Positions 63,579-64,000 of a stretch of 64,000 nucleotides of DNA are shown here, in pieces. The stretch comes from Paraburkholderia silvatlantica (GTDB lineage Bacteria > Pseudomonadota > Gammaproteobacteria > Burkholderiales > Burkholderiaceae). A program made the translations under genes and the position numbers. The notes below the pieces were generated by a model. It saw only the letters and a list, made by a program, of their open reading frames with translations, searched no databases and was not told where the DNA came from. The first letter of the stretch is position 1. The number at the start of each line of letters is the position of its first letter. The stretch spans positions 124,001 to 188,000 of the forward strand of contig NZ_QEOL01000009.1 of assembly GCF_003096715.1 (NCBI RefSeq), written 5' to 3'.

Positions 63579-64000
63579 ATGCAAACGATCATCAGCTTCC
63601 TCGTCAACAAGACCCGGCGCATCGCGGGCGCCACGTTACTCGCCGGCGCGCTCTTCGCGAGCGGCTGCGCATCGGCAGCGCCAGTCGTGCAGACGAACGG
63701 GCCGCTCCCGCAGCTGCACGCCGACGTCGTCTACGTCTACACGTTCGACGCCGCCGCCGACCAGGTGAAGCTCGACAGCACCGGCCTGCTGCACAAGCTC
63801 AAGACGATGACGAGCGGCGAGTCGTCGGCGCAGCAGCAACAACAGGCCGCACTGCAAACGCGCGAGCATCTCGCCGATCAGCTCGTGAGCGAACTTCAGA
63901 AAATGGGCCTGCCCGCCGTGCGCATGGACGGTCCCGCCCCCGCCGGCCGCAACGCTCTGATTGTGGAAGGCCGCATCGATACGATGGACGCGGGCAGCAG
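63579..64000 (+). CDS. DUF4410-like lipoprotein, N-terminal part (cut by window edge)
   Basis: The first 140 codons of a gene running off the window. A signal peptide ends in lipobox ASGC, then a mature part VVYVYTFDAAADQVKLD, an Gln/Ser-rich loop and EHLADQLVSELQKMGLPAVRMD, and LIVEGRIDTMDAGS, the pattern of DUF4410 lipoproteins. Function unknown; such proteins are often envelope-associated. It follows the two-component system by 190 bp. Confidence 0.75.
   Translation, partial: MQTIISFLVNKTRRIAGATLLAGALFASGCASAAPVVQTNGPLPQLHADVVYVYTFDAAADQVKLDSTGLLHKLKTMTSGESSAQQQQQAALQTREHLADQLVSELQKMGLPAVRMDGPAPAGRNALIVEGRIDTMDAGS

Overview
The window is high-GC DNA densely packed with operons. Its gene content (cyo-type ubiquinol oxidase, OmpC-type porins ending in Phe, PQQ/glucose dehydrogenase, CsbD, DUF2946, a 2-aminobenzoyl-CoA operon) fits a soil or plant-associated member of the Burkholderiaceae (Paraburkholderia, Caballeronia or Burkholderia type). 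This is an inference from gene families and base composition only. No rRNA, tRNA, CRISPR array, prophage or intact insertion sequence was seen.

Layout. 1-8251: a leftward operon with a GntR regulator, methylthioribose kinase, methylthioribose-1-phosphate isomerase, a class II aldolase, a ribose-type ABC importer and the start of a DhaK-like kinase. It looks like an import-and-salvage route for 5-methylthioribose or 5-deoxyribose that ends in DHAP (a 'DHAP shunt'). The 3' end of mtnK is followed by an exact 145-bp tandem duplication. 8.3-11.3 kb: MarC, a PBP7-type endopeptidase, a histidine phosphatase and CsbD. 11.4-15.4 kb: cyoABCD, divergent from a MocR-type regulator (15.6-17.0 kb). 17.2-22.3 kb: class I fructose-bisphosphate aldolase, lytic transglycosylase, a large ProQ/FinO protein, an SDR and an OpgC-like acyltransferase.

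22.3-24.8 kb is a sparser, less GC-rich stretch with one LysR regulator. 24.8-30.0 kb is the PQQ operon: a 23-residue pqqA, an attenuator-like terminator, pqqB, pqqC, pqqD, pqqE and an S9 peptidase. It converges on gcd, the PQQ-dependent membrane glucose dehydrogenase, which follows a porin gene; cofactor and enzyme are therefore encoded together. After cfa (cyclopropane synthase) comes about 0.9 kb of decayed DNA with a LysR C-terminal relic and a porin N-terminal relic.

36.5-44.5 kb is a seven-gene operon for aerobic CoA-dependent degradation of 2-aminobenzoate (anthranilate): 2-aminobenzoyl-CoA monooxygenase/reductase, SDR, MarR, enoyl-CoA hydratase, acyl-CoA dehydrogenase, RidA and an aryl-CoA ligase. 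A good sigma70-like promoter with an overlapping inverted repeat precedes it. A hipBA-type pair follows, behind a DNA segment with seven TGCGCA sites and a perfect 20-bp inverted repeat. 46.3-49.0 kb encodes a Clp AAA+ protein with an N-terminal Cys/His zinc-site motif, resembling ClpG/ClpK disaggregases.

49.1-52.3 kb: AI-2E family permease, SurE, a thioesterase and a SYLF lipoprotein. 52.6-57.1 kb: a metal-uptake cassette (DUF2946 protein, TonB receptor, PepSY membrane protein) behind a Fur-box-like site. 57.3-64.0 kb: envelope proteins (Gly/His/Tyr-rich lipoprotein, repeat-rich exported protein, EF-hand-like protein), an SDR, a sterol desaturase family protein, an OmpR/EnvZ-type two-component system and the start of a DUF4410-like lipoprotein.
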